Positions 1 through 9,300 are shown, numbered from the stretch's first letter. The stretch: 64,000 bases of DNA from Virgifigura deserti (GCA_003576685.1 QOZR01000005.1:1-64000), one strand, 5' to 3'. Translations and numbers: made by a program. Notes: generated by a model not told the origin, from the letters alone.

Positions 1-2074
1 CGCCCGCCGCGAACACCTGCCCGAACGTCACCACCCGGCCCGCATCAACTCCCGCGTCCCCCGCCTCCAGACGAAACCCGACAACCTCGCCAGGACCAGA
101 CGGCTGGAGAACGGTAGGCAGGCCGTCCTCATCGGGCGGGTTGCTGTCGTCCGGCGGGTTGCTGTCGTCGGGCGGATTGGATGCCCCGTCCATGTCGAAG
201 ACCAGCTTGCCATCCCAGGACATCTTCTCCGATCCCGGAAGGCTCTGGCCGTTGTCGCGCAGATAGCCCGCGTCCTCGGCCTCGTAGCGTTGACCGCCTA
301 CCTCGATGTAATCGACATAGAGATTGCAGTCCTCGCCGACCGCTCCGCCCCAGGCATCGTTCAGGAATCGAACCTCGACCTTGCCCGGCCCATCGGCGCC
401 GAAGTCACCCGTCAGAGTGAATTCCTGCCACTCACCGTCGCCATGGGATGCGGTAACCGTGTGCGTTCCGCCGACCTTCTGGCCATCGACATACACTTCG
501 AACTGCGGCGCGCCGTCATAGTGGTCGCCCGACACGCAGAGCTTGATCGTGTTCTGCGGCGGCAGCACGTCTACGGCGACTGAGGTGCTGGTGGTGGCCG
601 TGTCGCCGTTCGATCCTTCCCGCGACTGGGCGGTGACGCTCAGGGAGAAATCCTCGCTGGCGCCCGCCGGCAGAGTGAGCTGCAAGCCCGGAAGCTGCGC
701 GGCCGTCAGCGTCCAGTTGCCGTTGCCGTCCGACGTGCCGGCGCTCAGGCTGGCGCCCTGCGGCAAGCCGCCGACCGTCACCGTGAGCGTCTCGGAACCA
801 TCCTGATCGACAAGCGCCGCGGAGAGATCGAGCGGCAGGGTCGCGGCCTGGCCGGCACTCGCCTGGATCTGGAGCGTTGCCGGCGCGGCCAAGTTCGGCG
901 CATCGGCCACCGCTTCGATGATGATCGGCAGGCTGGCGACTGTCTCGAGCGGCGTTCCATCGGCCGCCGTCGCCCTTGCCGAGATCTCGAGCGTGACGTC
1001 GCCGCCGGCATTCGCAGGCGGATTGAAGGTCAGCCCGGCGAGCTGGTCCGGCGTCAGCGTCCAGCTACCGTCCTCATTCTCCGTTCCGGCGCTGAGGCTC
1101 GCTCCCTCGGGCATGCCGCCGATCGTGATCGTGAGCGACTGCCCATCGGCGGCGTCACCCAGCCCCGCCGCGATCGCAAGCGCAATTCCGCTATCTTCAC
1201 GCCCACCGGCCGGACCGACTTCCAGCGTTGGCGTTGGCGGTGTCGGCTCCGCGCCCTCCGTATCGAAGACCAACTTGCCATGCCACGGCATCTTCTCCTG
1301 GCCGGCAATCGTGCCGCGGCTGGTGAAGGTGGCGTAGGAGGCGTCCTCCGCCTCGAAGCGCTGACCGTTCACCTCGATGGAGTCGACGTAGAGATTGCGA
1401 TCCTTGCCGGCCGCCCCACCCCAGGCGTCGTTCAGGAACCGGATTTCGACTTGGGCCGGTCCATCGCCACCGAACTCTCCGGTGAAGGTAAACTCCTGCC
1501 ACTCACCCTTGCCGTAAACGGCGGAGACCTGCTGTGGCTCGCCGACCGGCTGGCCGTCGACATAGAGCTGAAACTCCGGCGTGCCCAAATAGTGATCGCC
1601 GGAAACGCGGACGGTGATCGTGTCGACGACCGGTTCGGGCGGAACCGGCGCAGCGCCTTCCGTCCTGAACAGGATATCGCCGTTCCACGACATCTTCTCC
1701 TGGCCGGCAATCGTGCCGCGGCTGGTGAAGGTGGCGTAGGAGGCGTCCTCCGCCTCGAAGCGCTGACCGTTCACCTCGATGGAGTCGACGTAGAGATTGC
1801 GATCCTTGCCGGCCGCCCCACCCCAACGATCGTTGGCGTACCGAACCGCAACCTCGCCCGGGCCGTCGGCGCCGAAATCGCCCGTGACAGAGAACTCCTG
1901 CCACTCGCCCTCGGAGCGGATTGCCGTGACCGTCTGCACCGCGCCGACCGCCTTGCCGTCGACGAAAATCTGAAACTGCGGTGCATCGAGATAATGATCG
2001 CCGGAAACCCGGACCACGATCGTGCTGAGCAGGGCCTCGGGCGCCAGAATATCGTTCAGGATCGTCTCGGCCAT
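1..2074 (-). CDS. Secreted multi-domain protein with CBM60-like xylan-binding repeats (partial, C-terminus off window)
   Basis: The reading frame is open from ATG at 2074 to the window edge, about 691 residues, so the C-terminus is missing. GGGGAA lies just upstream of the start. There is no N-terminal signal peptide. Three copies of a roughly 90-residue module begin V-S-G-D-H-Y and end N-L-Y-V-D-S/Y-I-E-V; this resembles the Ca-dependent xylan-binding carbohydrate-binding module (CBM60/36 type). Two copies sit at the N-terminus and one near 290-560. Between them are two Ig/cadherin-like repeats carrying G-x-P-x-G-A-S-L-S-A-G-T. A linker of three SNPPDD/E units follows the third module. The type I secretion genes downstream and the lack of a leader suggest export by that system. 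Any RTX repeats or catalytic domain would lie in the missing part. Domain assignment is by pattern recall, not a search. Confidence 0.75.
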   Translation of the reverse strand, partial: MAETILNDILAPEALLSTIVVRVSGDHYLDAPQFQIFVDGKAVGAVQTVTAIRSEGEWQEFSVTGDFGADGPGEVAVRYANDRWGGAAGKDRNLYVDSIEVNGQRFEAEDASYATFTSRGTIAGQEKMSWNGDILFRTEGAAPVPPEPVVDTITVRVSGDHYLGTPEFQLYVDGQPVGEPQQVSAVYGKGEWQEFTFTGEFGGDGPAQVEIRFLNDAWGGAAGKDRNLYVDSIEVNGQRFEAEDASYATFTSRGTIAGQEKMPWHGKLVFDTEGAEPTPPTPTLEVGPAGGREDSGIALAIAAGLGDAADGQSLTITIGGMPEGASLSAGTENEDGSWTLTPDQLAGLTFNPPANAGGDVTLEISARATAADGTPLETVASLPIIIEAVADAPNLAAPATLQIQASAGQAATLPLDLSAALVDQDGSETLTVTVGGLPQGASLSAGTSDGNGNWTLTAAQLPGLQLTLPAGASEDFSLSVTAQSREGSNGDTATTSTSVAVDVLPPQNTIKLCVSGDHYDGAPQFEVYVDGQKVGGTHTVTASHGDGEWQEFTLTGDFGADGPGKVEVRFLNDAWGGAVGEDCNLYVDYIEVGGQRYEAEDAGYLRDNGQSLPGSEKMSWDGKLVFDMDGASNPPDDSNPPDDSNPPDEDGLPTVLQPSGPGEVVGFRLEAGDAGVDAGRVVTFGQVFAAG
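1289..1423. repeat. 135-bp exact direct repeat, copy 1 (copy 2 at 1691-1825)
   Basis: This stretch is identical base for base to 1691-1825, 402 bp away. Each copy encodes the end of one CBM module. The flanking parts of the two modules have diverged at the DNA level, so the identity is local. Confidence 0.95.
1691..1825. repeat. 135-bp exact direct repeat, copy 2
   Basis: Second copy of the intragenic repeat at 1289-1423. The third CBM module (about 290-560) is clearly more divergent, so the identity points to recent duplication or gene conversion between the first two modules. Confidence 0.95.
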
Positions 2075-2655
2075 TGGCTAATTCCCCTATGCGACAGGTA
2101 CTCTGCCGGGCGAGGGGCCTTTGGCCGTCAGGTGAGCAGATATGATCTCCGCCCGACTGCCGCGCCCCGAGCTGCGGCATTGATCTGACGACGAACATGC
2201 CCGAGAGGTTTGAAAAAGATGCTAACGCGTTGATGCTTCTAAAATGTCACTCAAGCATCCATTTGGATTTCCAGAGAGAAGCTGAAGTGAATCCAAGTCT
2301 ATACGAAAAAGAATAACCTCTATCCTTCTGTGTTCTTTCTGTGTTATTATTGAATTTTAGATAAATTTTATAAACTTTCGGCTGATAACGCACGCCGGTC
2401 GATGGCGCATATTTCATCGCACTACGAATAACCTTCTGCGCGACAACGCCTGATAGAGTGAGATCGTCTACGGCCTGACAGAAGAAGGATGCAGGTGGGA
2501 CCGGGAGATGCCCATGGTTGGCAGCACAACACGCCGGACCACGTCGCCGTGGTCGACGGCCGGGTGCTCGTCTGGGTCGGGCTCGACGGTCGCGTGACGG
2601 ACGCCTCCTTCCGCCCGGACGGCCCCTGCCAAGCGCGAGAGTGGGCGTTATCCGG
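2075..2655. other. Gene-free stretch, AT-rich in the middle
   Basis: No convincing gene is seen. The part from about 2205 to 2400 is much richer in A+T than its surroundings and probably holds the promoter of the minus-strand secreted protein gene. The rest separates that gene from the end of the secretion adaptor gene. Confidence 0.6.
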
Positions 2656-4002
2656 CTATTGCCGGAACGATTTCATGACTATTTCCTGCAGAGGCCCCAT
2701 CAGATAGCCGAGAAGGGTACGCTCGTCCTTCTTGATGATGACCTCGGCCGGCATGCCGGGGATGAGTTCTTCACCGCCCAAGGCCTCCCGCCCCTTCTCG
2801 TCCACGAGGACCCGTGCCAGAAAATACGGCACGTTCGTCTTCGGATTGACGAGGCGGTCGGCCGAGATCCGCGTGACGACGCCACTAACCACCGGTGTCG
2901 TGTTCTGGTTGAACGCGGTAAAGCGAATATCCGCCGGCGCGCCGACGCGCAGATCGTTGATATCGTCCGGCCGCACTTCCGCATCGACCACCAAGTCGTC
3001 ATCCTCCGGGACAATATCGAGGACCGGGCCGCCGGCCGGAATCACCCCGCCGACCGTGTGGACCGCGAGATTGACGACGACGCCCGCCGTCGGCGCCTGC
3101 AGCTCGAGCCGGCGCAGCTGGTCGCGAGCGGCGAAAATTCTTTGCGAGGTGTCGAAGATCCGCGTCTGAACCTCGCGAAGCTCGTTCTCGACGCCTTCTC
3201 GAAAGGACTTCTCGAGCTGGACGATCTGTAGCCCCGCCTCGCCGATCGCCTGCCGGACGCCGGCGATGTTCGCGACGATCTCGCCGCGCTCGCCTTCCAG
3301 CCGCTCATACTCCCGCTCGACCGCAAGAACCTGCGTCATGGACGCGTGTCCCTTGTCGAACAAGGTCTTCAGACCGGCGAGCTCCTTCTTGACCAGGGCG
3401 ATCTGGCGCTCCTTCGCGCCCGCCTGCATCTCCAGCCCCTCGATCTGCGCGTTCGATTGCTCGATTCGGTTCTCGAGAATCGAGGTCTCGCCAACCAGCG
3501 TGCTACGGCGCGCCTGGAAGATACGCCGCTGCCCCGACAGGATCTCCGCCGCTTCGGGGTCCGTCGCCGCCCGCGCCGTCAGGTCGGCGGGAAATGCAAT
3601 GTCGTGGCGATCGTCGCGCTCGGCCAAAAGCCGCGCCTCATAGGCGCGGTCGGCGTCGAAGCGGCCCTGGAGCAGCTCGAGCGTTGCGCGCGCCTGGGTG
3701 TCGTCCAGTCGGATCAGCACCTCGCCTGCGTCCACATGATCCCCGTCGTGGACCAGGATCTCCTTGACGATACCGCCTTCGAGATGCTGCACCTCCTTGC
3801 GGCTGGAATCGACGACGACGGTGCCCGGCGCGATCGCCGCGGAGCTCAGCGGTGCAAGCGCCGACCAAAGGAAGAGCCCGCCGAAGGCGACGAGGATGAC
3901 GAGCCATCCGAAGGAGGTGACGCGCCGATAGCTTGTGGGGAAGCTAGGCGCCGGCTCGGCGCCCACGGCCGCGGCGCCGTGAGACGGCAACAAGGCGACC
4001 AT
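2656..4002 (-). CDS. HlyD-family type I secretion periplasmic adaptor
   Basis: A 448-residue membrane fusion protein linking an inner-membrane ABC exporter to an outer-membrane channel. One transmembrane segment lies near residues 30-52. A lipoyl/barrel half follows with the H-L-E-G-G-I-V and D-G-D-x-V-x-A-G pattern. A long coiled-coil region spans roughly 100-290. The second barrel half begins L-x-A-P-T-A-G-V-V, and a conserved C-terminal segment reads L-I-P-G-M-P-A-E-V. Length and C-terminus fit the PrtE/RsaE branch. Its ATG abuts the stop codon of the exporter gene, so the two are co-transcribed. No TolC-like gene is in the window; an unlinked one is the usual arrangement for many such systems. 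Confidence 0.93.
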   Translation of the reverse strand: MVALLPSHGAAAVGAEPAPSFPTSYRRVTSFGWLVILVAFGGLFLWSALAPLSSAAIAPGTVVVDSSRKEVQHLEGGIVKEILVHDGDHVDAGEVLIRLDDTQARATLELLQGRFDADRAYEARLLAERDDRHDIAFPADLTARAATDPEAAEILSGQRRIFQARRSTLVGETSILENRIEQSNAQIEGLEMQAGAKERQIALVKKELAGLKTLFDKGHASMTQVLAVEREYERLEGERGEIVANIAGVRQAIGEAGLQIVQLEKSFREGVENELREVQTRIFDTSQRIFAARDQLRRLELQAPTAGVVVNLAVHTVGGVIPAGGPVLDIVPEDDDLVVDAEVRPDDINDLRVGAPADIRFTAFNQNTTPVVSGVVTRISADRLVNPKTNVPYFLARVLVDEKGREALGGEELIPGMPAEVIIKKDERTLLGYLMGPLQEIVMKSFRQ

Positions 4003-5727
4003 CTACGACGCCTTCGCCGAAATTTGTCCGGTGGCGGTGACTGCCGAGGTCGCTGGCGCGGGCCGTGCCAGTCGAGCCAGAACTTCGCTCCGCGAGCCGA
4101 AGGCCCGGACCACACCGTCGGCAAGAACAAGGATTTGATCCATGGTGCCGAGGACGCTCGGCCGGTGCGAGACGATGACGACCGTCGTCCCCGCATCCTT
4201 CAGATCCATGATCGCGTTGGTCAGGGCGGTCTCTCCATCCTCGTCGAGGTTCGAGTTCGGCTCGTCGAGGACGACGAGCGCGGGATTGCCGAAGATCGCC
4301 CGGGCAAGACCGATGCGCTGACGCTGGCCGCCGGACAGGACACAGCCGCCCGGTCCGATCGGCGCGTCATAGCCGGAGGGCAGGCGCAGGATCATCTCAT
4401 GCACTCCGGCGCGCTTTGCCGCGGCGACGATCTTCGCGGAGTCGAGCTCGCCGAACCGCGCGATGTTCTCGCTGACCGTGCCGTCGAAGAGCTCCACATC
4501 CTGCGGCAGATAGCCGATATAGGGGCCGAGCTCGTCGCGGTTCCAGTTATGGACGTCGGCGCCGTCGAGACGCACCTTTCCGGAAAAGGGCCGCCAAGCC
4601 CCCACGATCAGGCGCGCCAGGGTCGATTTCCCTGCGCCGCTCGGACCGACGACGCCGAGCACCTGTCCGGCCGCCAGCGGGAAGCTGACCTGGCGAAGCG
4701 TCGGGGCGCCGGCGCCGGGCGGCACCGCTGTCAGATTCTCGACCCGCAAGTCGCCCTTTGGTCTCGGCAGCGACGTCGAGGCGGCCGGCTCCGGCTGCTC
4801 CGCGAGCAGCGCGTTCAAGCGGGCATAGGCGGTGCGCGCCGACACGAACTGCTTCCAGGTCCCGATCGCCATCTCGACCGGCGCGAGCGCCCGGCCGACG
4901 AGAATGGAGGTCGCGATGATCACGCCAGGCGTGATCTCACCATAGATCGCCAGATGCGCGCCGGCGCCGAGCAGGGCGATCTGCAAGAGCAGCCGCAGCG
5001 ACTTGGTCAGGGCGGAGATCGTGCCCGCCCGGTCGCTGGCCAGGGACTGCAGACGGAGCAGCTCCACCCGCCGATCGGCCCACGACCGCCGAAGGTTCGC
5101 GAACATCCCCATCGCCTGGAGCACTTCGGCGTTGCGCAGGCTGCTTTCGATGAAGCTGTTGACGCCGACCGAATGGCGGTTCGCCTCCTGCAGCGGCCGG
5201 CGCGTCGCAAGTTCGTTGGCGATCGCCAGCCCGAACAATATAAGGGCGCCAAGCGTGGCGATCACGCCGAGCAGCGGGTGGAACAGAAAGACCACCGCGA
5301 TGATGATCGGCGTCCACGGCGCATCGAAGAAGGCGAAGGTGCCGGTGCCGGACAGAAATTGCCGCACGGTATCGAAGTCGCGCAGCCCCTGCACGCCGCC
5401 GCGCGGCGACTGCAGCGAGGAGCGGAAGATCGCCGAAAGGACCCGGGCGCTCAATCGGAGATCCAGCTGCCCGGAAACGCGAACCAGAATCCGCGCGCGG
5501 ACGACCTCCAGAAGCCCCATGACGCCGAGCATGCCGCAGGCGAGCAGCGTCAAGACGACGAGCGTCTCCTCGCTTTGACTCGGCAGCACGCGATTGTAGA
5601 CCTGCATCATGTAGAGAGGCGACACGAGCATCAAGAGATTGATGAAGAAACTGAATGCACCGGTCGTGATGAAGGCGTCCCGGCAGGACGACAGGGCGTC
5701 CCTGACCTCGGACTTGCTCTGTTTCAT
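4003..5727 (-). CDS. Type I secretion ABC permease/ATPase, PrtD/RsaD-like
   Basis: A 574-residue fused transporter subunit. The N-terminal half (about residues 15-300) is a six-helix ABC exporter membrane domain. The C-terminal half is the ATPase: Walker A G-P-S-G-A-G-K-S, signature L-S-G-G-Q-R-Q-R, Walker B L-V-V-L-D-E-P and the switch histidine in V-S-H-R. There is no N-terminal C39-like peptidase extension, which fits the PrtD group that exports RTX-type proteins. It is first in a two-gene operon with the HlyD adaptor. The leaderless carbohydrate-binding protein further along the same strand is the obvious candidate substrate, though this is inferred from position only. Confidence 0.94.
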   Translation of the reverse strand: MKQSKSEVRDALSSCRDAFITTGAFSFFINLLMLVSPLYMMQVYNRVLPSQSEETLVVLTLLACGMLGVMGLLEVVRARILVRVSGQLDLRLSARVLSAIFRSSLQSPRGGVQGLRDFDTVRQFLSGTGTFAFFDAPWTPIIIAVVFLFHPLLGVIATLGALILFGLAIANELATRRPLQEANRHSVGVNSFIESSLRNAEVLQAMGMFANLRRSWADRRVELLRLQSLASDRAGTISALTKSLRLLLQIALLGAGAHLAIYGEITPGVIIATSILVGRALAPVEMAIGTWKQFVSARTAYARLNALLAEQPEPAASTSLPRPKGDLRVENLTAVPPGAGAPTLRQVSFPLAAGQVLGVVGPSGAGKSTLARLIVGAWRPFSGKVRLDGADVHNWNRDELGPYIGYLPQDVELFDGTVSENIARFGELDSAKIVAAAKRAGVHEMILRLPSGYDAPIGPGGCVLSGGQRQRIGLARAIFGNPALVVLDEPNSNLDEDGETALTNAIMDLKDAGTTVVIVSHRPSVLGTMDQILVLADGVVRAFGSRSEVLARLARPAPATSAVTATGQISAKAS

Positions 5728-6353
5728 GCGCAGCCTTTTCTCTGCATGCCGTTTCGGGTCATGTCATCCGACGCCCCGCCCGAGGGCACCGGGGCGGGAC
5801 GCGCCGAGCCAAAGGAGGGTGCCCAGTCGAGAGCCAAGCACGCCGGCTCCGGCCTATATCGCGCCACAGTGCAGGTTCCAAAGGGGATGTTACCAAACCG
5901 GAAGTTAATACTTGCTAAGTAGCCCAACATCGCCGGCATCGAACCCGTGCCGCCCCTTACGCCAGCGTTCCGGAAAGCCAGGACATCGGCTTCGATCTTC
6001 GTGCCCATCTCGCTCGCGCGATTGGGAGATCATGCGTCTCCCGCTGCTTTTGTGCGATCAGGCATGATGCTCCCCTTTCCCCCAAGCACGCTTCGGTCCG
6101 AAAGCGTTGCGTTCGGCCCAAGCGATGGTCGTTCCTGGCCTTGATACGCAATATGCCCGTCGAACCGGTGTAGGAAAATTGTGGCCCGAGCCGGCGACAT
6201 CGAATCGGGGAAAGCCTCGGACCGATGGCAGTGAGGCGCTTTCCAGGAGAGCGCCTCTCCTCTCCATTCCTTAGAAAAAATTAATAAAATTAGCCCAGTT
6301 TATTGTTTGGACTCTGCACTGGCGCCGAAAGTCTTTCGAAGAGCGACAAGGGC
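5728..6353. other. Gene-free stretch between the T1SS operon and parB-like gene
   Basis: No credible gene is seen on either strand. A 94-codon minus-strand frame overlapping the exporter start has no recognisable features. An AT-rich segment at about 6266-6305 precedes the ParB-like gene and probably contains its promoter; the promoter of the secretion operon should lie near 5728-5930. Confidence 0.5.
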
Positions 6354-7379
6354 ATGTCTCAGGAGAATACAGATGCGAGCAGGCCGAGCGGGACTATTTC
6401 CACAGCCCTGACGGCGCCGGCCTTGCCAAATCCGGGGCTCCCTGCGCGGACCGCAGGCGAACAGCCGAAGGTCGTGACGGCGGCTCGGCCGGGCGAGCTC
6501 GCAAAGGCTGAGATCGCGAACGTGACCAGTCGTCGGTTCGGCCGGATCTGGTATGTCCCCACGGCTGCCATACACCCCGGACCGACGCCGATACGCAAGC
6601 GCCTCGCGTCCGAGGATTTGCAGGCGCTGGCCAACTCGATTCGCGAGAAAGGGATGGCGCAGCCGGTGCTGCTGCGCGTTCGCCGCGGCACTGCGGACCA
6701 GTTCGACCTGATCGCCGGCTATCGCCGCTGGCAGGCGGCGATGCTAGCGGACATGAACGAGGTTCCGGCGATCGTTATCGACAGGATTGGGGACCGCGAG
6801 GCGTTCGAGTTCGCCTTGGTGGAGAACCTGCAGCGTCGCGACCTCACAGTGATCGAAGAGGCGGAAGCCCTCCGTCTCATGATCGAGGGGTACGGCCGGA
6901 CCCATGAACAGGTGGCGGCCCTCACCGGCCGGAGCCGCAGCCATATCTCCAACATCCTGCGCATTCTGAGCCTTCCGCAGGAAGTCAAGGAGATGATCGA
7001 GTCCGGACGCATCAGCTTCGGCCATGCCCGCGCCCTGCTTGCGGCCAGATCGCCGGTGCAGCTTGCAGCCCGAATCGCCGAGGAGCGACTGACGGTTCGG
7101 GAGACCGAGCGGCTGGCCCATGCCGTCGATGCGACGGTGCGAGCGACCCCTGCGGCACCCGCCTCCTCGCCCGGCCCCGAAGCTTTGATGGCGCTCGAGG
7201 CGGAGATTGCGCGGGAACTCGGCTCGATCGTCGAGATCAAGCTGGACGGCAAGCGACCGACAATTCGGATTCACACGCGCTCGCCGCAGGAAGCGGCCGC
7301 GGCCGCAAGGACGATCCGCGACGCGCTTCAACTTCTAGGCATGAACCGGGCGATGAAAAGCCTCGGCGGCATCAGCTGA
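6354..7379 (+). CDS. Orphan ParB/Spo0J-family protein
   Basis: A 341-residue protein with the ParB layout: a disordered N-terminus (1-65), an N-terminal ParB domain (about 70-165), a helix-turn-helix domain with G-R-S-R-S-H-I-S-N near 192-200, and a C-terminal region that may dimerise. The box that is normally G-E-R-R is G-Y-R-R (122-125), while the E-N-L-Q-R box (158-162) is kept. In canonical ParB both boxes contribute to CTP binding. No parA is adjacent, and no obvious parS palindrome is next to the gene. The start is placed at the methionine before S-Q-E-N-T-D; an in-frame start 17 codons upstream adds an unlikely extension. It may be a plasmid- or phage-derived partition protein or a ParB-like regulator. 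Family is confident; function is open. Confidence 0.85.
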   Translation: MSQENTDASRPSGTISTALTAPALPNPGLPARTAGEQPKVVTAARPGELAKAEIANVTSRRFGRIWYVPTAAIHPGPTPIRKRLASEDLQALANSIREKGMAQPVLLRVRRGTADQFDLIAGYRRWQAAMLADMNEVPAIVIDRIGDREAFEFALVENLQRRDLTVIEEAEALRLMIEGYGRTHEQVAALTGRSRSHISNILRILSLPQEVKEMIESGRISFGHARALLAARSPVQLAARIAEERLTVRETERLAHAVDATVRATPAAPASSPGPEALMALEAEIARELGSIVEIKLDGKRPTIRIHTRSPQEAAAAARTIRDALQLLGMNRAMKSLGGIS

Positions 7380-7461
7380 CTTGCGAATCTCTCGGATTCC
7401 GTGTGGAAAGTCTCGGGGCGGGAAATTGATTCGCCGCGATGACACGCTTCGCGGGATGCAG

Positions 7462-7503
7462 CCAAAAGAAAAGCGGCGGCCCCAGATAGCGGGAACCGCC
7501 GCC
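7462..7503 (-). terminator. Rho-independent terminator of the PEP-CTERM gene
   Basis: Read on the minus strand, a GCGGCGG/CCGCCGC stem (arms 7496-7502 and 7473-7479) is followed directly by TTTTCTTTT. It lies just past the stop of the PEP-CTERM gene. Confidence 0.85.
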
Positions 7504-7529
7504 GAAGGTTCGAATGGATAGTGTCTCGA

Positions 7530-8201
7530 TCAGGCCGCCTTGCGGCGACGCCCGATAACGCCCATGCCGAGCAGACCAGCGCCGATCAGAGTGAGCGTCG
7601 CGGGCTCCGGAACCTGGAAGTTTCCGGAATAGAGGACGCCGAATGGATTCTCGTTGGTGTTCTGCACCGTTCCGAACTGATAGGCGACCACTCTGATCGT
7701 GTGCGAACCACTGTCGACCGTCGTGGCCAGTTGGAAGTACTCCAACGGCTCGCACCCGATCGGGCCATCGGCGCAGGTGTTGTCGGTGAAGTTCGCGGCC
7801 TTGATCAGAACGTCGTCGAGATAGAGCTCGACCGTGTCGTCGGCCCAGATGTAGAAGTCGAGGCTGCCGGCCCCGGTGAAGGTCTCTTCGATCTGGAAGA
7901 TCGCCTGCCTGCCGTCCGGGTTCGTCGCCGAGCCGTTATACGGCGCCAGCACGCTTCCGCCATAGCCGGTATCAGCATAGGAAACCCACTCGCCACCGTA
8001 ACCGGGCGGGTTCGGAGAATTGGACTGCCACAACGGATGCGGCGTGATGGTCTGCGTGGTGCAGGCACCCGCACCACCGGAACCGCTCAACAGAGTACAG
8101 GTGCCATTACCGGCACCTGAGATGATCGGAGCGGCGAATGCGGCGCTGGCGGCGCACCCGATGCCAAGTGCCAGCAGCGCAGTAAGTGCAAATTGCTTCA
8201 T
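7530..8201 (-). CDS. PEP-CTERM sorting domain protein
   Basis: A 223-residue exported protein. It starts M-K-Q-F-A-L-T-A-L-L with a clear signal peptide ending near A-F-A-A. The C-terminus is a textbook PEP-CTERM tail: V-P-E-P-A-T, a hydrophobic stretch, then R-R-R-K. Such tails are recognised by exosortase/EpsH in exopolysaccharide-producing bacteria; no exosortase gene is in this window. The middle part contains A-D-D-T-V-E-L-Y-L-D-D-V-L and looks like an all-beta, possibly PA14-like or carbohydrate-binding domain. The start is fixed by GGGAGGACC about 6 bases upstream; an in-frame start 13 codons earlier lacks a ribosome site. It has its own terminator, so it is probably monocistronic. Confidence 0.9.
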   Translation of the reverse strand: MKQFALTALLALGIGCAASAAFAAPIISGAGNGTCTLLSGSGGAGACTTQTITPHPLWQSNSPNPPGYGGEWVSYADTGYGGSVLAPYNGSATNPDGRQAIFQIEETFTGAGSLDFYIWADDTVELYLDDVLIKAANFTDNTCADGPIGCEPLEYFQLATTVDSGSHTIRVVAYQFGTVQNTNENPFGVLYSGNFQVPEPATLTLIGAGLLGMGVIGRRRKAA

Positions 8202-8550
8202 AACCCAGGTCCTCCCTTGGGGGCGCAACAAGACTAACACCTGATTAGAAGCAACTCTCGTGCCATATTTACTTGAGGATCTCCAACGAAACAGTTCCCT
8301 CTGGATTTACAAGCATATACGCGAATGTTCTTCGACAATGCGGACATAAACGTTCCCCCACGGCCTTTTATTAACCATATACTGTAAACTATCCGGACGA
8401 TTTGCGCAGGCTATATGCCCACTGCGGCCATCCTATCTGTGACCTTCGACGTCCAGGTAAGGGACACCAGGTGCGTCTCGGCCCCACCGGCCTACTGCGT
8501 GCCAGCCTGCGATGAGCCGACGCTGGTTGGGCTGTAAGGACTTCTGACGG
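8202..8550. other. Gene-free stretch upstream of the PEP-CTERM gene
   Basis: AT-rich from about 8250 to 8400. It should hold the promoter of the PEP-CTERM gene and the 3' flank of the protease gene. No gene or strong hairpin is seen. Confidence 0.5.
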
Positions 8551-9300
8551 TTAATGACCGGCGAGAACCGCCCGAAGCGCTGCGCTGAAACCCGCCGCGG
8601 ATACGGCGAGACCGTGATCGGCACCATTGGATCGCACGACACCGAGATCGACGCCGACAAGGCTGACGCCCTTCTCCGTGCGCCGCAGCAGCGGCGAACC
8701 GGAATCGCCCCGGGTGGCATCGCAGCTATGCAGCAGCAGCCGTCCGCCACCGGATCGGCCTGAGATGCCGCAGCCCTCATGAACCGACAGGAGGTGGGCC
8801 CGATCCCGGCCATAACCGGCGCGCACCAGCCGGTCCCCGGCAGACAGCGCACGGTCGACAGCCCACACCGGGACCGGGCGAATATCGATCGGGTCGCGCA
8901 GCACCACAACTGCCCAATCCTCAGCCAGCACGTCCACGTTCATGGCGGCGTCCGGACGGTAGCCTTGCGGGACAACCAACGCGCGCGCCACCGAGTGGGC
9001 GAGATAGTCGCCTCGCTGATAACCGGCAACGAAGTGAATGTCGGACGGCACGATACGGCGCCTGCCGCGGTCGAACAGGCAATGTGCCGCAGTCAGGACC
9101 TGCCGCGGACCGACCAATGTGCCGGTGCAGAACCCGCCCGAAGCACGATTGACTCGTCCGATGGCGGTCCAAGGCCAGTCCAGGGATTCTGTCGGAACCC
9201 GGTCATCGTCGCCGAGAATGCCCGGCAAGGCCTCCAGCTGCGCGGTCGCCGGCATGACCGGGAGCAATTGCAAGCAGAGAAGGAGAAGGAGGCGCATCAT
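8551..9300 (-). CDS. Secreted trypsin-like serine protease (S1)
   Basis: A 249-residue chymotrypsin-fold protease. The signal peptide covers about residues 1-20 (M-M-R-L-L-L-L-L-C-L to A-T-A). The catalytic triad is visible as H73 in T-A-A-H-C, D128 in E-D-W-A-V-V and S200 in R-G-D-S-G-S-P. Cysteines flank the histidine and serine loops as in bacterial trypsin homologues (C58/C74, C177/C193). The propeptide is short or absent, since the region before G-R-V-N has no R/K-I-V-G-G activation site. The two adjacent methionines leave the start uncertain by one codon. It stands alone between a PEP-CTERM gene and a LacI regulator; the substrate is unknown. Confidence 0.9.
   Translation of the reverse strand: MMRLLLLLCLQLLPVMPATAQLEALPGILGDDDRVPTESLDWPWTAIGRVNRASGGFCTGTLVGPRQVLTAAHCLFDRGRRRIVPSDIHFVAGYQRGDYLAHSVARALVVPQGYRPDAAMNVDVLAEDWAVVVLRDPIDIRPVPVWAVDRALSAGDRLVRAGYGRDRAHLLSVHEGCGISGRSGGGRLLLHSCDATRGDSGSPLLRRTEKGVSLVGVDLGVVRSNGADHGLAVSAAGFSAALRAVLAGH

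Noticed and set aside
2489..2707. 72-codon plus-strand frame overlapping the end of the HlyD gene
   Set aside because: No family features, no clear ribosome site, and it overlaps the 3' end of a firm gene on the other strand.
3346..5922. 858-codon plus-strand frame through the secretion genes
   Set aside because: It is the antisense of the ABC exporter and HlyD genes, a usual by-product of high GC content.
5724..6008. 94-codon minus-strand frame overlapping the exporter start
   Set aside because: No recognisable domain and no ribosome site; it probably covers the promoter region.
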